Of a stretch of DNA of 26,385 nt, positions 24,631 through 26,385 are shown one piece after another; the first letter of the stretch is position 1; each line of letters opens with the position of its first letter. The position numbers and the translations under genes were made by a program. Origin of the DNA: Tissierella_A sp964489715 (GTDB taxonomy: Bacteria > Bacillota > Clostridia > Tissierellales > Tissierellaceae). Below the pieces are notes generated by a model. The model was given only the letters and a program-made list of their open reading frames with translations, ran no database searches and had not been told where the DNA came from. The DNA lies in NCBI GenBank assembly GCA_964489715.1, contig CAZBAK010000022.1, forward strand, positions 1-26,385, read 5' to 3'.

Positions 24631-25176
24631 ATGAATTTACCTAATAAAATAACTTTTAGTCGAGTATTTTTAGTACCTGTATTTATAATTATGTTTTATA
24701 TAGATATCCCAAATAATCAAACATATGCTGGAATAATATTTATTATAGCTGCTTTAACTGATATGCTTGATGGTTACATAGCAAGACGAGATAGTCTAAT
24801 CACTAATTTAGGAAAATTTATAGATCCTCTAGCAGATAAACTATTGGTTTCGGCTGCTTTAATATTGCTAGTAGAAGTTGGGACTATTCCTGCTTGGGTG
24901 GTCATAATTATAATTGCAAGAGAATTTACTATAACAGGGTTTAGAATAATTGCTGCTTCTGAAGGAGTTACTATTGCTGCAAGTTCCTTGGGTAAATTCA
25001 AAACTATTACTCAATTAATAGCTATAGTGTTATTATTGTTTGATAATATGTTTTTTGAAAGATTTAATATTCCTATGGATCAAATTTTATTATATATATC
25101 ATTAATTTTTACAGTACTATCTGGATACGATTATATATATAAAAATATTAAAACCTTGAATTTAAAAGATAAATAA
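24631..25176 (+). CDS. pgsA: CDP-diacylglycerol--glycerol-3-phosphate 3-phosphatidyltransferase
   Basis: Integral membrane enzyme that makes phosphatidylglycerophosphate from CDP-diacylglycerol, the CdsA product. It has 181 residues with several hydrophobic helices. The CDP-alcohol phosphotransferase signature is complete, with D44, D47, G48, A51, R52, G61, D65 and D69 (DMLDGYIARR, then GKFIDPLAD). The N-terminal MNLPNKITFSR is typical of PgsA. ATG 24631 is chosen because GGAG at 24621-24624 precedes it; an in-frame ATG at 24619 overlaps this site. It follows ftsK by 31 bases; rimO, which often lies between them in relatives, is absent. Confidence 0.94.
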   Translation: MNLPNKITFSRVFLVPVFIIMFYIDIPNNQTYAGIIFIIAALTDMLDGYIARRDSLITNLGKFIDPLADKLLVSAALILLVEVGTIPAWVVIIIIAREFTITGFRIIAASEGVTIAASSLGKFKTITQLIAIVLLLFDNMFFERFNIPMDQILLYISLIFTVLSGYDYIYKNIKTLNLKDK

Positions 25177-25190
25177 TAGGAGTTGAATTT

Positions 25191-26333
25191 ATGATTTGTG
25201 AAATTATAACTATTGGAACAGAAATTGTTATAGGAAGTACTGTAAATACTAATAGTCTATTTTTATCTCAAAAGCTTACTGAACTAGGCATAAATGTTCA
25301 TTATCATACTTCAGTAGATGATAATAAAGAAAGGTTAGAATCTATAATCAAAACCGCTATTAATAGATCCCATATAATCATCACAACGGGAGGTTTAGGG
25401 CCCACAAAAGATGATGTAACAAAAGAAGTTTTTAGTAGGGTACTAAAAGAAATTATAGATTTAAATAGAAATATTAAATATATCGAAAATACAATCGGAA
25501 CCGCTCCAGGAATATTAATTGAAAATAACAATAAAAAAATTATTATGCTTCCTGGACCACCTATAGAAATGGAATTGATGTTTGAAAATAGTATTAAAGA
25601 TCTTCTTAAGAACAATTTAAATATAGTTACTAGATCTATAAATTTAGTGGGAATTTGTGAATCATCTTTAGAAAAACGTTTAAATACTTTAAACTTAAAT
25701 ACTAAAAATACTAAAATTCTTACATTTGCTAAAACAGGTGTAGTTGAAATAAAAATTTTATCTAAAGCTTTAGATAAAGATACAATAAATTCTGATATTG
25801 AAAATATAAGTAAAAGAATAGAAGATGAATTTTCTTCATTTATTTATGGATATAATAACATTAAATTGGAAGAGGCAGTTGTTAAATTATTAATAGAAAA
25901 AAACTTAATATTAGGAGTATGCGAATCTATAACAGGAGGCATGATATCTAGTAAGATAACTAGTGTTCCTGGGGCTTCAAATATTTTTAAGATAGGACTT
26001 ATAACATATAGCAATGAAGCAAAGATACAAGAACTGAATGTAAAAAAGGATACTCTTATTAACTATGGAGCAGTTAGTAAAAAGACAGCTTTAGAAATGG
26101 CAGAGGGTTTGTTTTATAAATCCAATATAGATATTGGTCTTTCAATAACTGGACTAGCAGGCCCAGGAGGAGCTCGACCAGGAAAAGCTGTGGGATTAGT
26201 ATACATATGTATAATTACTAATGAATTTAAAAAAGTTTTTGAATATAATTTTAAAGGAAATAGGAATTTGATTAGAAAAAGAGCTACAATAGAAGCACTT
26301 AATAAGTTAAGAATTTTAATTAAAAATAATTGA
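25191..26333 (+). CDS. cinA: CinA family protein (competence/damage-inducible)
   Basis: Two-domain protein. The N-terminal MoCF-biosynthesis-like domain is linked to ADP-ribose pyrophosphatase activity in homologues, with IGTEIVIGSTVNTNS, TTGGLGPTKDD and MLPGPPIEMELMFE. The C-terminal domain is a CinA/PncC-type nicotinamide-nucleotide deamidase: CESITGG with Ser 246, GLITYSNEAK, and SITGLAGPGG. ATG 25191 follows AGGAGTTG. At 380 residues it is clearly shorter than the roughly 410-416 usual for the family. The loss maps between D75 and G103, where about 29 residues of the family pattern are missing. The frame is open, so it is not a broken gene. The pgsA-cinA order and the SOS box after it match Firmicutes in which recA follows. 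Confidence 0.92.
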   Translation: MICEIITIGTEIVIGSTVNTNSLFLSQKLTELGINVHYHTSVDDNKERLESIIKTAINRSHIIITTGGLGPTKDDVTKEVFSRVLKEIIDLNRNIKYIENTIGTAPGILIENNNKKIIMLPGPPIEMELMFENSIKDLLKNNLNIVTRSINLVGICESSLEKRLNTLNLNTKNTKILTFAKTGVVEIKILSKALDKDTINSDIENISKRIEDEFSSFIYGYNNIKLEEAVVKLLIEKNLILGVCESITGGMISSKITSVPGASNIFKIGLITYSNEAKIQELNVKKDTLINYGAVSKKTALEMAEGLFYKSNIDIGLSITGLAGPGGARPGKAVGLVYICIITNEFKKVFEYNFKGNRNLIRKRATIEALNKLRILIKNN

Positions 26334-26358
26334 CTTATCTTATAATATAATATAAGAT
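26330..26358 (+). promoter_or_regulatory. Promoter-like region after cinA with inverted repeat
   Basis: TTGACT (26330-26335) overlaps the cinA stop codon. TAAGAT at 26353-26358 lies 17 bases downstream, and overlapping TATAAT copies lie between (26341-26351), so the exact -10 is unclear. ATCTTATA (26337-26344) and TATAAGAT (26351-26358) form an eight-base inverted repeat around a six-base spacer. The likely target gene, recA, is outside the window. Confidence 0.55.
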
Positions 26359-26365
26359 GTATCTA

Positions 26366-26377
26366 GAACTAATGTTC
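26366..26377 (+). promoter_or_regulatory. LexA (SOS, Cheo-type) operator
   Basis: GAAC-TAAT-GTTC matches the Gram-positive LexA/DinR core GAAC-N4-GTTC perfectly on both arms. It sits just downstream of the promoter-like region, where a bound repressor would block initiation or early elongation. The most likely controlled gene is recA, which follows cinA in many Firmicutes but is not visible here. Confidence 0.75.
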
Positions 26378-26385
26378 CTAAAATG

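Noticed and set aside
1..26385. CRISPR arrays, transposons, phage or defence modules, tRNA or rRNA genes
   Set aside because: No spaced repeats, transposase or integrase motifs, toxin-antitoxin pairs, or cloverleaf-like sequences were seen on either strand.

Overview
This window is a 26.4 kb stretch of a very AT-rich, low-GC Firmicute-type chromosome. All genes are on the + strand, and Arg is encoded largely by AGA. The content is core housekeeping: ribosome biogenesis, translation, RNA turnover, envelope lipid synthesis and replication. A PolC-type polymerase, YlxR, a 215-residue EF-Ts and an FtsK/SpoIIIE translocase suggest Clostridia or Tissierellia. The species cannot be fixed from the sequence alone.

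Layout. (1) 1-2456: the 3' end of rpsB, then tsf, pyrH and frr. An inverted repeat lies after rpsB and after tsf, and a strong intrinsic terminator follows frr. (2) 2507-10406: uppS, cdsA, rseP, ispG and polC, tightly packed, with no visible promoter of their own downstream of the frr terminator. (3) 10403-17561: an extended -10 promoter and a leader terminator hairpin, followed by rimP, nusA, ylxR, infB, rbfA, nrnA, truB and ribF. (4) 17562-20252: promoter, structured leader, rpsO, terminator, pnp, terminator. (5) 20251-22424: an M16 zinc protease gene with its own promoter, then a dUTPase flanked by two AT-rich gaps of almost 200 bp each. (6) 22334-26385: promoter, ftsK, pgsA, cinA, then a promoter-like region with a LexA/SOS box that probably belongs to recA just outside the window.

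The genes form recognisable functional groups. RpsB, EF-Ts, RRF, RimP, IF2, RbfA, TruB and S15 act in ribosome assembly and translation. NusA, YlxR, NrnA and PNPase act in transcription and RNA processing or decay. UppS, CdsA and PgsA supply lipid carriers and phospholipids. RseP is a membrane protease, PolC replicates DNA and FtsK segregates it.

I found no mobile element, CRISPR array, tRNA, rRNA or clearly novel gene system. Interest lies in the regulation and the local gene losses: a possible non-canonical AUA start for rimP under a perfect Shine-Dalgarno; a terminator directly ahead of uppS; the rimP-nusA and rpsO leaders; the terminal SOS box; an internally shortened CinA; and the absence of dxr, proS, ylxQ and rimO from positions where relatives often carry them. 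No stretch over 300 bases lacks a gene.
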